Part shown: in pieces, positions 35,985-49,500 of the stretch | How the letters are laid out: each line of letters opens with the position of its first letter | Numbering within the stretch: the stretch's first letter is position 1 | Source: Coturnix japonica | Taxonomy: Eukaryota > Chordata > Aves > Galliformes > Phasianidae | DNA length: 64,000 nt | Direction of reading: 5' to 3' | Assembly: GCF_001577835.2 (NCBI RefSeq) | Contig: NC_029521.1 | Span: 7,120,255 to 7,184,254 of the forward strand | Notes under the pieces: model-generated | Told to the model about the DNA's origin: nothing | Databases searched by the model: none | What the model saw: only the letters and a program-made list of their open reading frames with translations | Position numbers and translations under genes: made by a program

Positions 35985-36320
35985 AGAATCACATTTGCAG
36001 AAAGCGAGCACCTCAATAAATGCTCAGTGTGGCCATTTGTGACAGAAGGTTGTGTGTTTGCCAATGCAACCTTCATTTTTTACTTTAATAGTACAAGCCA
36101 GAATAAATATTGTCTCCACTCATGTGACAGCCCTTTGATAAAGCGGACTTGGCCCAGTTGATTAGGAGTACGTGTCAAACACAGATAATGGGGGAATCCC
36201 TTTCACCAGTGTCACACAACCTCAACAACCATAATGAGACCAATTTAACAAGCCTTCTGTTTTACTAGAGATATTAATTGCAGTCCTGTCACATAACATG
36301 CCACTCAAGATCAAATACGT
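35985..36320. promoter_or_regulatory. Candidate conserved noncoding element with TCF, Meis and homeodomain sites
   Basis: Dense, low-repeat sequence with TGACAG (Meis-type, 36125-36130), CCTTTGATA (TCF/LEF core, 36132-36140), GTTGATTAGG (homeodomain/Pbx-like, about 36157-36166) and TGTCA (36173-36177), all within 55 bp. The surrounding text lacks homopolymers and reads like constrained DNA. It lies about 18 kb upstream of EGR2. In mouse and chick, EGR2 hindbrain enhancers are distant, upstream and Meis/Hox/Pbx dependent; assignment to one of them is not possible here. Confidence 0.35.
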
Positions 36321-39300
36321 AAAAAGGAAGGAGATTGAATTTCATTCCATTTTTGTCATGATTATAAATTTTCTTGTGGCATCATGGATCTCCACAATGC
36401 TGATCTAAATATTCCGGGTGGCTGACATCACCATAGAACAATCTGTATTGTTACGAAGACTGTTGAATACCAGAAGAATGCCAGGCTTTTTGTTCACCTC
36501 TCTGCCGTTATAATTTTTATTCTACTATAGGCAATCTTTTCTTCCTTTTTTTCCTCCCTTATTTTATTTCTATCTTCTTATTAGGTTGGTTGCTGTTGTT
36601 TTAGTAAGAACTCAATGAAAGTGCGCTTTACGAAGACACCATTCCCATGTATTCATCCATGAGGCTGCTTCCTCAACTCTCATTGGTACTGTACTCCCAC
36701 AAGCGCTTTTGCAAGTGTCTTCTTCAGAGCAGCTCAGAGACTTGCAATTAAGCACACATCTAAGTGATGCACTGGACTGGAGTACAAATCATACTTACGC
36801 ATGCAAATCAGAACTCTCCATTCAGAGTTCCAGAAGATAAATCCTCATCCAATTACTCTTTATAGCAGAACATGTGCTCTCCATTTGTGTGTCATAAAAT
36901 CTCTGCACTGCTAAAAGCACACGCTCTCAGATAGGACTCCTTCGATTGAGGAGAGGAGGCGACAGATGCTCCTGGCTGCAGCACAGCATCAGGGGTGCTC
37001 TCCTACACTGCGTCCTCACCTGTACATCAGAGCACTGCAGGCTGATCACCTGTTCATGGCAGATGCTGAGCAGTGGGTGCTGCCTGCACGTGCATCATGG
37101 CACAGTTCAGCCTCTGTTCACCAAATTGCACATCCGCTTCTGTTGGTGATTTACTTTTAAAATTAATTCTAACAAACATATTGTCACTTCAGCAGATATA
37201 ACATACTTTCTAACCATAGCAAACGTTTCTTTATGCAATGGGTATATCTGCAATGAAACAGTGGCTGCAAAGCCACAACTTCAATATATTCTGCTTCAAA
37301 TTATTCCCAAATTATGCCAAAGTAGTAGGAACTTAGAAAAACTTAGTTCTTATTCCTAATTCAGTCATCAGGTCAGGATAATTCAGATTGCTCTGAGATA
37401 CTGCAACAGCTGAACCTTAAGGCAGTTGAGAACCCTAAACCTTTTGTCCTGGCAGTGCCAGGAACTCCAAAAATGAGTTATGTATAACCTGTATTCCAAC
37501 TGTGTTGGCCATAGGAAGGTTGACTTTTTCTCCTGACTGAAAATAAGTCCAAAGATGGTTTAAGATTAGTCGAAAGATGGGATATTTTTTTCTACAAAGT
37601 ATATTAAGAGAATCGCAGGAGTATATAGCACTTAGGAAAGGCTTTACACACAAGCCCAAGCTGCTATTGCAGACAGCTTGGGACATCACAACAGGGAGCT
37701 TAAAGCTGCTTGCTGTAAGAGCCCAGGCAAGACCAAGGTGACCTGCTGAGTCTTAAGGGACTTTGGGTGATGTGTCAGGCAGCTTCTAAGAACTTTCATA
37801 CAGTGATAATGAGTGAAGTCTGCCATTTTATTTATTTATTTATTTATTTTTTGCACAAAGCTCGCAGATTCAGGAAACGTGGTGCTGAAATTCAGTCAGC
37901 TGCACACATGCTGCAGAATATAAGGCATGGTGTAAACGTCAGCCAAATGAAATAAAACACTAAAACATATGCTTTCTCAAGCCTAGCTTTATACAAGAAA
38001 ATATTTGCTTTTATCTCTCTGAGAGACAGTGGCTCCTAAATCCCATCTTCAAGAAGTGAACCAGGGTCAGTCTTGGCCCAAATATGCAATTATGTATTTT
38101 GGAGTCCTAATGCTTATTTTAAAAATCCCAGCTAGAGTTTATCTGCATTTTAAGTACCTGAGTAATTTTGTGAATCCTGTCCAAGGAGTTTAATTTGCCT
38201 CTAAAAATAGGTGTTTTAAAAATTATAAATATGCAATTCACAACAGCAAGAGCTCAGCACTTGTTCCTATACTTGCTGGACCAGAAAGCAAGTCTGGCAC
38301 TGGAAAGCACAGTTCTTTACTGCTCGTATGGAAATTCTGAGGTCATTCCAGGTGACCCTATACAGAGATAAAAGCACTGACGGAGTTTCTGTGAGAAGTG
38401 TTTTCTGATCATAAGAAGAAAAGAAAATACAGACATGAGTGCATTCTCTAGTAAAATTGTTGATTAATACTTCCATAATTATTTTATGAGTTTTAAACCT
38501 TTTCATTAATGGAAAATAATACTGTAAGGCAGTGTGATATACTATTTCATAATCTGCACACTGACCATACCCTTTTCTGAGATTCTTTTTCTGAGAGGTA
38601 TCATGGACGCATAAGCTACTAAATTAGAGACAGGAAGTCATCTTCTAGGAGTTCCCTTCCACATTTTGAACATGAAAGAGTACATTAGAATACTGATAAC
38701 TCAGCGCAGTATTTTAATGTTGGAAAACACAATAGTTTTCAGTAACTGAAGAGACTTATCAAGAAAAAGAAAAGATTGGATACGTTAACTAATTTTGATT
38801 GCCTTTTATGCTGTCACATCATGAGCAAATAAGAAACTCAGGTACGTAAAAGCAGGATTGCTCTTTCCTGCAGGGAGATCACTTACCCACTGAGCTGGGA
38901 CAGACCCTTTCCTGTCACCTCTGAGAATGCTGCCCCCGGATCCCCCAACAATTAACACATTCTGAAGATCATCCTTTGTCTCAGTGCCGCTGGTCACATA
39001 CTAGCAAAGGACTCTGCTACACTGAAATCCATCAAACAAACTGTTCCAAGCTTTAATCTTTCACACAACAGCCAAAGCAACAGAGAGTGCCATCTCACGA
39101 GTCCCATATTTGTAAGCATTCAGCAGAAGAAATGTATGTGACAGATTGCTTTCTCCGTGATCAACATGTCAATTGATATTTTCACCTTGTTCTATGATAG
39201 CTGCTTCTTAAATAAAGCACTTAATGAGTAAATAATAGCAAGGGCAAATTGGTCCACATTAACAGAATTTCAATGGCCGTGATAAAACTGGGAGCATCCA

Positions 39301-42300
39301 CAAAACAAACCTTCCAGTTTACAGGAAAACTCAATTTCCCAACCATCAACACAGACCTGCCAGAAAAACATCTAGACTTCACAGGACCAGCATTAAAATG
39401 CCCCCAAAACAGCGTTCCCCAGCTCTGCTGTCTGCACAAGGAATGAAGTATGGTATTCTTGTGTTTTTAATGGCTTTTCCAGGACATCTGAAATGCCTCA
39501 GGAGAACAGACACATGACATCCTCTGGACCCCTCAGTTTGCTTGTCCTACATGACAGTGGCCATTCAGCTCTAGGATTCTGTGAACAACAAAAGCACCTG
39601 ATAGCCTTTCATTCAAGGTGGCAGAACATCTTAACCTTCCAGTAAATATCCCAAGCCTGCCGTCCAGGTCAACCCCCTCCTTCTTCCCTAATGACAGGGG
39701 TAATGGTTAAAGTCCAGGACAGCTAGACAGAACATGTGTGTTACCCTGAGGTATGATATTATGAGCTGGGAAGCGTGCATGAAGTGTCGCTAGCTGGTCC
39801 CCTCTCGGCTACTGTTAAAATGCTTGTTGTTCCAGAGGAAATTAGAATACTTTATGCTCATGAAGTATTTTAAATGCAACTACTTCAAAAAGACAGGCTA
39901 CAACTGAAGTTTTCAGCAGTGGCTCTCAGAACCCCACCCTCAGCAAAGCAGAAAGAAAAGAAACGGGAGCTCAGCATTTCTCACAAATAGGTCTGTGTAA
40001 AACCCCCAGGCCAAAAATACTCTTCAGACATCCTCAGAAAGCATAAAAGATCAAAACTTTGGTCTCAGCCCTGCATATCTGAATTGCTAATAGATGCTCA
40101 GTACTGTCTCCATCTGCAGTGTCACACAATGAGGATTAGAGGTAATCGTGTTTTTAAGGAAAGGGAGTGTATCACGTTGCCAGAAGCATCTTTGAGATTC
40201 AGATTCAAAACTATGATTTAGCATTTTCTGGTTTGCCCTGCACCACGTTTTCCAATCTCCAGTTAATGAACAGCTGCACCAGCGCTGCTCTGCTCTCATG
40301 TGCTCAATAACAATGGGACACTGCAAAGCTACAAAGGCTCGTCCTGTCCATTTAACCAGCGTGTCACAAGGAGACAAAGCACAATGTAGGCCTGTGAAAA
40401 GTCCACCCACAAACTTCATTTCACACTATGGAATGAGGCACTCGAGTCCTCTGTCTTCCTGCTCACAAATGAGTTCACACGACAACAACTTGAGCATTTT
40501 GGAGATTGCAGCATACAGCCTTTTAAAAAGTCATCCGTTTTTTGCTGGTTTTTTTTTTAATCCTAATGAAAAATACTCAATTTTATTAATTCCTTCTTCT
40601 TTACAACTGTTGTGTTCAGTGCAGTTTAAAATATAACACTGAACAATTAAATAGAGCTAAACAGCTAAACAGAAAAGCCATGACATCTGACTAAAAACAA
40701 CAAAAAAAACACCCAAGCAGCTAACACTATAGGATTCAGCATATATAGATAGAATCACAGCACAGTGAGTATAAAATCTATTACCAGAAATATACCTTTT
40801 ATTGCTACCAAAACACAGTTCGATTTTGTAAAGTTAAAAAACCATTGTGCCATTGATTATCAAAGGGGTGATATTTATTGTACCCATTCAATTCACAACC
40901 AAACATCCATTATAGTGGCACACAGAGACCAAAGGGCTGGACTCCCTCTGCATATACACACATACAAATGCACATCTTACAAAAATGACAGAACAGCCAC
41001 ACGACTTCAAGAGGAGGGGCTAACAGAGCAACAAAATCAAGTATTAACCATCAGAAACAGACATCCTCAGTGTAACTGTATTTGGAAAGCACTGTTACAT
41101 TGCTACTGTGGTGTGTTGGTGGGACTGTGCAAAAAGTTTAGTGTCAGAGAGAAAAGAAGCAAAAAGAAAGGGACAGTGAAGAAGACTAAAACTAGTTTTA
41201 TAGAAGGATATTTTCCCCAGACAGAGTGATGAAAATTAATGAGGATTTATTCAAACAAAATATTCCTGAAATAAATCTGTTTTATAGGTACTCAAATCTT
41301 GTCTATTTGTTTTTATTCCAATTTCATAAACCCTCAAATAATTAATTTTATAATTAATCAATTACCTTCCTGAGGAGCAATGATGAACTTGGAACACTTT
41401 TCTGGAATGAGGAGTCAGCCGATGGCTCAGGTTTACCAGCACTGCTCATCTTCAGCCTTCTTGAAAATCCACAGGCAAATTTCCCCACTGATGTCCTCCT
41501 GCAGCAGCCTCAGCACTGTAAAGCACCAGCATTCACTTTAGTTTTTTCAGCCATGATAAAACAGAAGATACCTTTCTGCAAAGATAAAGGAAGTTGATTG
41601 TTTTTTGTTAAAATTGCATGAAATAAATAGGTTAGACACTGCAACACCCTGAACATATTCCCCAAAATAAACTCAAGACACAGCAGAGTGGATCCAAGGC
41701 ATAGTTTTAGGTCTTTTGCATGAATGTACTTTCTTCTGCTCATTATTCCAGCAACAGTTATACCAAGAAACTTTTATAGCTAAATACAATCAGTACAAAA
41801 CATGGTGTTGCCAAATGTACCCTGAAGACAATTAACATCAGCTTAAACATGTAGTCCTGCTATGTCACCTGTATAAATGTGAAGAATCTGTTTTGATCAC
41901 TTCATTTTAGTACAGACACTACTGCTCCATTGACTTGACAATGGTATTTCCCAGATTAAAAATCACAGGAGTCAGCAAACATATAAACCCCCACAATCAA
42001 GAGGAGAAACATTTAAATATCTTTATGATTAAGTGAGGGCATTAAAAAACAACTCTGTCACTCAGGTGAGCACAATGAAATCACGTTAACAAACCTTGTG
42101 CAGATACAGCTGGAACAGGATGCAGCCTTCAGATCCAGCTGAAAGCTTGACAAAGCCAGATGAGAGATCCTCAGATGGCCAAATCACATCCTCCTCAAAA
42201 GAAAAGAAAAGAAAATTTTGAAGTTCATTGCCTGTGCCAGTCTGCCTCAGTTAAAGTCACTGAACAAAACTGTAGGAATAAAAACCAGTTTTTCTAAGAA

Positions 42301-45300
42301 CTTCTGTAAAAAATATGCTAAAGGATTGTGATAGGAGCTGCATAAATGACATTTCTGTTGTCTTCTCGGGAATTCTTTTGAAAAAAAGCATGAAAATAGA
42401 TGAGCAAATTAATCACCACAGACTTTTCCTTGTGATTACTTGACCTATGCAGTTCCAGAGGGGAAAGTGCTCCTCCATAACCAGGCTGTTAAGAAACTAC
42501 TCTGCAAATAAGATCTTTCTCTCTTTATTGTAATGGGTCTTGACATTGACATTGTCATGTTAATTTGCCGATTCAATCACGGTATTTGTTTGAATGGAAG
42601 CAGAGAAGACATATGAACATCAGCCACCAAGTAAGTACACGAAGAACAAAAGCTGCCCTTTTATGTTCAGTGGTACTTCATGTAGTTTTCTTTCAGCAAA
42701 AGGAATGGTCAAATATCGGAAAAATACAGACTGGCTAAATTGTAACAGGCATCTTCTCGTCTCAGGAACAAAACAAAACGAAGGAACCTGACTGGGTGTG
42801 CTTGAGGGGGAAAATTTGCTGAATGATCTGCCAGATTATATATCCCTAAGAAAAAGAGCTAAAATTTTATTACAGCTGAAATAAACTGATGGAGGATTTG
42901 CTTGTAACAGAGACACCCCTCCAAGCATGAAGCTTACCATTTCGTGGCTACCATGGTTGTGTCATTGCCCAATCCCCTTTTGGGAAGGAGAAGAACTGAA
43001 TGCAACCTGTAAATGGGAACCAACTTGGATGAAAGGACCACGTACTACATACTGGTACCTGCAGAAGATGCATAGAACCAGTCTGAATATGTACAAAAAC
43101 ACATCTGCCAACTCAAGAAGTGAAGAAATTTAGAAATATAAAATATTTTCTACAAGCACCTTGCACTTGCAAGCCCTGAAGACAGAAAGAGACTAATTGC
43201 TGTCTCACTTTGTAAACAGAAACCTTTGCTTCTTTGGAAGAATCTGGAGTGGTCCAAAATCCTTGGAGAGAGCTTTCATTTACTTTATTTTACCTCCATC
43301 TTTCTCACATGCACATTCTGTCTCATGATGGGTTATAGCAAACTGCATATGTGTGGTGTTTTAGTAGATATATTAAAAAAGAAGAGATTGTTTCAAAAAC
43401 AGGAAGAGTCAGACATGAAGATTCAACACCAGGTTTCAGGGAATCAGCATGAGGCATCCCGTGCTGGGTCACTTCATCTCATAGATCACACCTGCTCTCA
43501 GATGCCAAGCCCTGCTTTTAATTCCTGCAGTTCAGAGAGCTGGTCTTCCAGCAGGACTATGCCATCAGGCTACTGCTGTAAACCATCACCAACCCCAAAC
43601 TGTTGTTTTCAAGCACACCATTGCTGCCCCACCTCCTTTCCTGGGGGAAGATATACCTTTACTAGAGACAGATTGAACATGAGAACTGAACAATATATAC
43701 GTTTACATGTAATTACATATTGTGCAAATGCAAAGCTTTGGTTCAACTGAAGGCAGCAATCTCAGAAGGAACCAGATGGGAACATGAATAGGTTGAAATT
43801 AACGACTCTCGAAGAGATAGATACAATAGAATTCAGCATCAAGTTCTATCTCTGGTTAAGTTCACAAACAAGTGTCTCAATAAGTAACAAGTGTTTAAAG
43901 TAAAATCATAAGCATCACAGCAATGGACAAACCTGTAAAGAAAAACTCAAAGGTCTTACAAGGCCACTGATTTGCAGGTGGATATCCAACAGAAATGTGA
44001 TACTGTAGACCTGATCTAGAAAAACTCTCTTAATCTCTTTTCTTACATGCATAAGTAACTCACACTGCATGCAAATGTCATATATCTAGTAAACAATTCA
44101 TTTAAAATCATTTACGTACAGCAGAAAATGTATTTTAATTGTACTTTTCTAAAGGTCAGATAATGAAAAGGAAAACTGACAAAAAGGAAACCAAAGCTCA
44201 TCCAAGTGATAATTAGAATGTCCTACTAGAAGCTTAGGTAATGTAATGCTGTTGAAAAATAACATGTTACGAAATGAAAAGGAGTAAACTGCCCAGCAGG
44301 ATCAAGATTAAGATTTAGGGAATTCCCATTGAATCAGTTTGTCCAAACAAACTGATTTAATTTACAATTTATGCTGATTTACAATAGCATAAGTGAGCAT
44401 ACTCTTATATATTAAACAATATAAAAGTATAATATTTTCTTTCTAGTCAAAGTGTTCCAAATGATAGGACTTGGCTTCAGATCTGATTTTCACTCTCCCC
44501 AAACTCTGGTAAAGACCACATGCCATGTTTGGACAAAATTGTTCTGTGGTATAAAATAAGAATCAGTTATGAAATTCTCTTTCCAAAACTCCCAGGCCCT
44601 AGAATTCAGACAGACTCTGAACTGACGGGACTGCCTATATTCTCTAGCTTGCCAGTCAAGCTTCTCTCTAAGAGCTGCTTCAAGGCCAAGCCAGGACAAG
44701 CTGGTCCCTCTGATTTCTGTGTGACAGTGCCTGGTGTTACTCTTACAATAACGTCTCAGATGGGCCACACCTTCCAAAAGTCAACTTGCATTTCCCTCCA
44801 TTTCTAGACAGGACTAACAAATGCATACAAACACATGGGGGTAAATTCAGCTTAGCAACAGAAACTGATGGACTAGGAAAAGCAGTTAGTATTTTCAAGC
44901 CCCTAAGAGCAAAAATGTCAGCACCCAGCTGACCTAATGTCATGGTAGTATACATAAACATAAGTTTATACCCTGGGGAGCACAAAATAATTTTAATTTT
45001 TTTTTTATTTTATTTTGCCCCTACTTTCTATGTTAGTGGACTTCTGACGTACACTCTGAAGCCATTAATTCTAACAAGCCAAGATGTTCTCCCCTTCAGG
45101 AGAAAACAGCAAGACATTCTCAATTAGGTGGGCAGTGACTTCTTGATCAACAATAACCATAATAAAGTTGTCAGATCATCCTTCTCACTTTTCATTCACA
45201 ACTACCATCTCAAGTTATTGCAGCAGGTAACACATCAAATTTCGCCTGTAATTATCAGTATGCTTGTGCAGATGCAGCTATTCCCAGATTTCCAAGAATA

Positions 45301-47555
45301 TTCACAAAGAGCTGAGTCTGAAAAAAATGAATACAGTATTTTACACCACAAAAGAAGATCAGTTGTCTGCTTGCAGCCTGGGCAGATTCTAAAAAGCAGA
45401 AGATTTAGTGTCCCTATCTAATTGTTCACCAAGCAAGTGGCTCAGACAAGCATCTGACAGCGGGAGCAGAAGGTTTCAGCCTCCTTCAAGGGTAGGGTCT
45501 ATCTCACCCAATATCTTCTTTCTTATAGTGCCATGCAATTTACCCAATATTGTGCAGACACTCATTCAGTCATCCAGAAGCTATGGATCTTGGAGACCTT
45601 TAGAAGAAGACACTCTTCTTTACAGTACAACACTGCCTGAATAGCCAGGGCCATCTCTGCACTGGATCTACTGTATATGAATAGAAGATTTTATTAACTT
45701 AATGATGTCAGCAGAACTACACTGAACTTACACCAGAGTTAGCCCACTCTGCATTGGCATTTTTGTACCAGAGGCACCAGCTGCCCATACACTGCATCTC
45801 TGACATGTCCTGCCTCTGCAGATGGAGTAGCTACAGTCCGTCACTGGAGAGACTAGTCCAGATGTTTTAATTGTTCTATGACAGGCCAGTCCTTACTCAG
45901 TCAAAGCTCTTTCCATCCTCAAAAGCCAGAAATGGAGAACATTGATCAAGGTTTCTCTCAGCCAGCACAGTGCCCTTTTACATCAGAATTGTTCATACTG
46001 TGACTTTCACGTTTAGAAATCAGACTTTAAACTTAATTGCCAATTTGACATAATTGCCAAATCCTTTTGCAGTGAGAACCATTACAAATTCAGCCACTGC
46101 TGAAACACCAATCCCCTTCTATTATTCTATTTGTGGTGTTTTTATATGCATCATTATCCACAGCTGTCATTCACTTGAAGCACATGCTAGAATGTCTTGA
46201 GTTTGCCAAGTGAGTCAGTACACTGGGGCTCAGTAGTTCCCACTAACATGGTCTGTCACATAAAGAAGCAAAAGAAAAGTTTCTGGGGAGCCACAAGAAA
46301 AGCAGCATCTCAGCAGGCGGATTTATCATGCACCTTCTCAACTCACAACTGTCCAGACAACACTGGTGTGAGACAGGGAATGCTTCTAGAGTGGGCTGTG
46401 TGCAAGAGGCTTGAGTGGGCTGTAAGACATAGGATAGTTAGGCTTGGTCTTGGTGATGAAAAGTCCTTCTCAGCCTGGAAAAATGTCTCCCAGCAGTATG
46501 AGGAACAACGTCACAAAGTTGTGTACCTGTCCACATCAGAACTGGTTGCATATGGCAAAACAATGTTATGTTTTTCCCACCTAACAAACTGTGAGAAGCC
46601 AAACTACTCAACGTACTTCATCTAGCCTTCAGAATCAATCAATCACATCAGGAACCTGTAAAATGGAAGTTTTTTGTCCAGGGAAGAGAACTGGAAAAGA
46701 CCAATGGAGTCAGAAAGTCATTTCTGTACAAGCCAAACTGTTTCTCCATACAACATACATACCCCCACCTCATTTATTACTATCTGATGCCACTGCAGGG
46801 ACCACACAGGACATTCCTGTGACACTTTATAATTTTGTGGCTTTTGATCCTTTGCACTAATGGGCTGAATTTGATTAGAGGCTGCAAGGAAGTGCCATTG
46901 TTCGGGAAAAGAAGAAGATGGATGGATGCTTTGTGGATCAGTCTGAAGGAGAAGTACCTGGCAAGTCTGTCGGCCTAATGTAACACAAAACAGTATGAGT
47001 TTTACTTAATTTTCAAATATTATGTTGAAGAAAAAAGCATACTTTGAAAGAACAGCTTCGGATACTGCAGAAAGAGAAAGACAAATCAAGTATACAGTCA
47101 AGGAAAAAGCGCTAATCACAAAAAGGAATTTGAGTAGAACTACTCACTGGGTAAATCACCCAAACCAGTGCCTGAATTCTTTATTTGGTATCACAAGCAC
47201 ACCAGGAAAGAGGGCAAATAAAATGTTCTTCCACAGAAATCAATATACCGAAGCAGTCAACAATCTTAGTTATCTGAATACACCTTAAATCCGTGCTGAG
47301 CTCTTAAAAAGTATAAGGATTATTTTTAACGAAAGAATTAATGAAGAAATTAAAGGCAGCAGAAGGCTCATAACTACCTGTAACTCCAGGTGAAAAATCT
47401 TTTTCTCTTAGAAAGAATTCATGTTACAAAATGGGATTTGCTTATTATGCTATTATACAGTTTTATGGTCTTTAATTTCTCTATCTGGTCACTGTATGAA
47501 GAAAGAAAACAGAAAGTAAAAACAAAAAAGCTGATAGTAAACACACATTAAGAAA
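36320..47555. other. EGR2-upstream gene desert, third segment
   Basis: No gene is recognisable. ORFs of 154 codons (plus 40765-41229), 174 codons (plus 43226-43750) and 142 codons (plus 46197-46625) have no domain, no supporting splice pattern and AT-driven composition. The segment holds a TTTA repeat (37826-37852) and overlapping Pbx/Hox-type TGATTGAT motifs on the minus strand at 46634-46645. Confidence 0.5.
37826..37852 (+). repeat. (TTTA)n microsatellite
   Basis: Five to six TTTA units ending in a T-run. Confidence 0.9.
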
Positions 47556-47559
47556 TAGG

Positions 47560-47880
47560 AAGAATCATGGGACCAACTGACCACTTCAGTGATTATGAAA
47601 ACTGTAAACTATTTAAAGAGATTACTTTTCACTACTCTTCATTAGGTTCTTATTACCTCAGTCATTAACATTTGGCTCTTATTATTATGATTGTGAAATA
47701 CTGCTCACAGTAATGGACAAAGAAGGTTGACGTGGCTATCTTGATTAACTCATCAATAATCATTTGGAATAATTTTTCTTCATTCACTGGATGAATCATT
47801 CACATGTCCTTTTAATAATGCGCATTGTTGCACAGTAAATTAGCATTAAGATTACCCGCCTTTGGGACCTACATTCTGCT
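47560..47880. promoter_or_regulatory. Candidate conserved noncoding element, homeodomain/Sox-rich
   Basis: Complex AT-rich sequence with GGACAAAGAAGG (Sox/TCF-like, about 47715), TTGATTAACTCATCAATAATC (about 47741-47761: HNF1/homeodomain half-site plus TCAATAAT), TGCGCATTGTTGC (Sox-like, about 47819-47831) and AATTAGCATTAAGATTACCCGCC (homeodomain/bicoid-like). It is free of simple repeats, unlike its flanks, and an A-rich tract begins directly after it at 47924. Confidence 0.35.
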
Positions 47881-47923
47881 TCAAAGCCTTGCTCAAAAGA
47901 AATAGGAAATGTGAATTTTCCTT

Positions 47924-47958
47924 AAAAAAAAAAAAGAAGGAAAAAAAAAAAAAGAGAA
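47924..47958 (+). repeat. A-rich purine tract
   Basis: 35 nt of A with a few G (A12, GAAGG, A13, GAGAA). No retroposed gene body precedes it. Confidence 0.9.
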
Positions 47959-48913
47959 TTTTCAGAAACCAAAGACTTCTTTGTATGTTTTCAGCACAGC
48001 AAGACATATAGACCTTGGATTATGCAACTGAACTCAACCTTTAAGCCACTGTATACTTGAGAACATGTGCAAAACATATTCCCCATCTATTTTAATTCTT
48101 CTCATGAGAGTAATTCAGAACTCTCATTTCTCCTAGGGCAAATATAAAACTGAATCATGAATTGGAATTACCTCCTTTTTGTGCACAGATAAGAACATAA
48201 GAGGACACTGGTTGGCTTTGAATCTGATCTTGCAAACCTCCACTCAGATGTGGTTTCATAGTTGGTTGTGACTGCACACTGACTGTGCATGTGGATGTAG
48301 GCCTTGATAGGTCAGTCTTGTCACGGTGGAAAGCCCTGACAAGTCATTTTCTTTCTGAGGTTCACCCTCAAAGGACAAGAGGTGAAATTCTAGCTCTCAA
48401 GTCATACCATAGTCACGGTGGCAGGCAACGACCTATATCAGCTCTTTGCAGCAACATTGCTCCCTTCTCAAATATTATTTTCCATGAAACAGCAGTGAGA
48501 TGGCATTTTACCCACCTCTCCCCTGCAAAAGACAACACTAACAGCCAAGGCAATTCTTGAGATACTCAAGTATCTTGGCTTTTCCCATCTTAATATATAT
48601 TGCTCTATCTAAATATTTATTGCTACATTTTTTCTTCCAAAAATCACTACATGCTTCCTCTCTGAAAGTGCATCAAGCAGCTGTCTTATAAGTTACCCAT
48701 TTTAGCTTCGGGGAAAGGCAAGCTACTACTTTACCTTCCTGCTGGCTGCCATCACCTGGAAGTAACAACCACAAGTCAGGACACCAAGGCATCAGCTGCA
48801 GCCAGGGTCAGGTTATCAAAAAGAGAGTAAAACAAGATAGAGGAATAGTGCTCTGTCCACAGTACACTTCTCCACTCTGAAGTAATTAGGAGCTCAGGAG
48901 ATTCCTGAGCAAG

Positions 48914-48932
48914 GAATAGAATAGAATAGAAT
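48914..48932 (+). repeat. (GAATA)n microsatellite
   Basis: Nearly four units of GAATA just before the CR1 remnant. The pentamer resembles a shortened CR1 tail repeat (ATTCT on the minus strand), so it may be a degenerated 3' end of that LINE. Confidence 0.7.
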
Positions 48933-48959
48933 CCTTCTATTTAACAGAGGAATTTTTCT

Positions 48960-49500
48960 TCCATTGATTTTTCTAATTTACTTTCAAACCATACAAGCCA
49001 GTTACAATCTGCAGCGTCCTGTGGTGGTGACCTCCAGAGTTTTACTGCACACTGTGAGAAGTAACAGCTTTTGCCTGTTTTCAGTCTGCAATCTGATACA
49101 TTTCTTTCAATTGGCTTCTGGTTGTTGCATAGAGGAGATGAAGAATCTTAGATACTCTATAGCAAGAAAGTCTTCCGTAAATCTTTTAAGTCCTTATTTG
49201 TTTTGGTGTTTTTATTTATCTGCCCTAAATAACATCACATCAGTGAGCACATTTGTTTTGCCATCACCCACTTCACAAGCAATAATCTATAAAGATGGAA
49301 AATAGCTCAGGACCAGCACAGGTTCCCAAGGAACTCTCCTGTGACACCTCTACATTGAACAGCTCAATCATTAATTCTTGTTCCTTGTTTTTTTTACCTT
49401 TTAATAGCTTGTTGATGCATGTGAAGAACTTCCTTCTTTTCAGTTCTTTCATCATCTTCCAGTTTTTCCATCATCTTTCATCATTCCATCTTTTTAAAGA
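48960..49500 (-). mobile_element. Old CR1-type LINE remnant, internally deleted
   Basis: On the minus strand, 49455-49273 translates to a degraded reverse-transcriptase segment, VSQESSLGTCAGPELFSIFI, which resembles the CR1 motif VPQGSVLGPVLFNIFIND. The plus strand across 49240-49440 follows the familiar antisense CR1 text (GAATAGCTCAGGACCAGCAC-like, then a CTTTTAACCAGTT-like stretch). At 49040-49150 there is sequence like the CR1 3' region (CTGTTTTCAGTCTGC, then CTTCTGGTTGTTG). In an intact element these blocks are about 1 kb apart; here they are nearly adjacent, so the C-terminal RT part is deleted. Divergence is high, implying an ancient insertion. The exact subfamily is not determined. 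Confidence 0.6.

Larger units (their letters stand above)
26900..35985. other. EGR2-upstream gene desert, second segment
   Basis: No gene is recognisable. The segment is AT-rich and contains TTA, polypurine, TA-rich, AAAT/GAAA and AAAC simple repeats listed separately. A minus-strand ORF at 31372-31644 has a splice-acceptor-like sequence just upstream but no known homology. Another AT-rich block at 33720-34140 could be conserved. Confidence 0.5.

Noticed and set aside
39550-39595. CTCTAGGATTCTGTGAAC as a possible CR1 3' tail
   Set aside because: Only one octamer-like unit matches and the sequence upstream does not follow the CR1 3' region.
40765-41229. 154-codon ORF in the desert
   Set aside because: No recognisable domain, no codon bias different from flanks, no splice or promoter context. 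Among many such frames in 64 kb it is expected by chance.
43226-43750. 174-codon ORF
   Set aside because: Composition follows the local AT-rich DNA and no family motif is visible.
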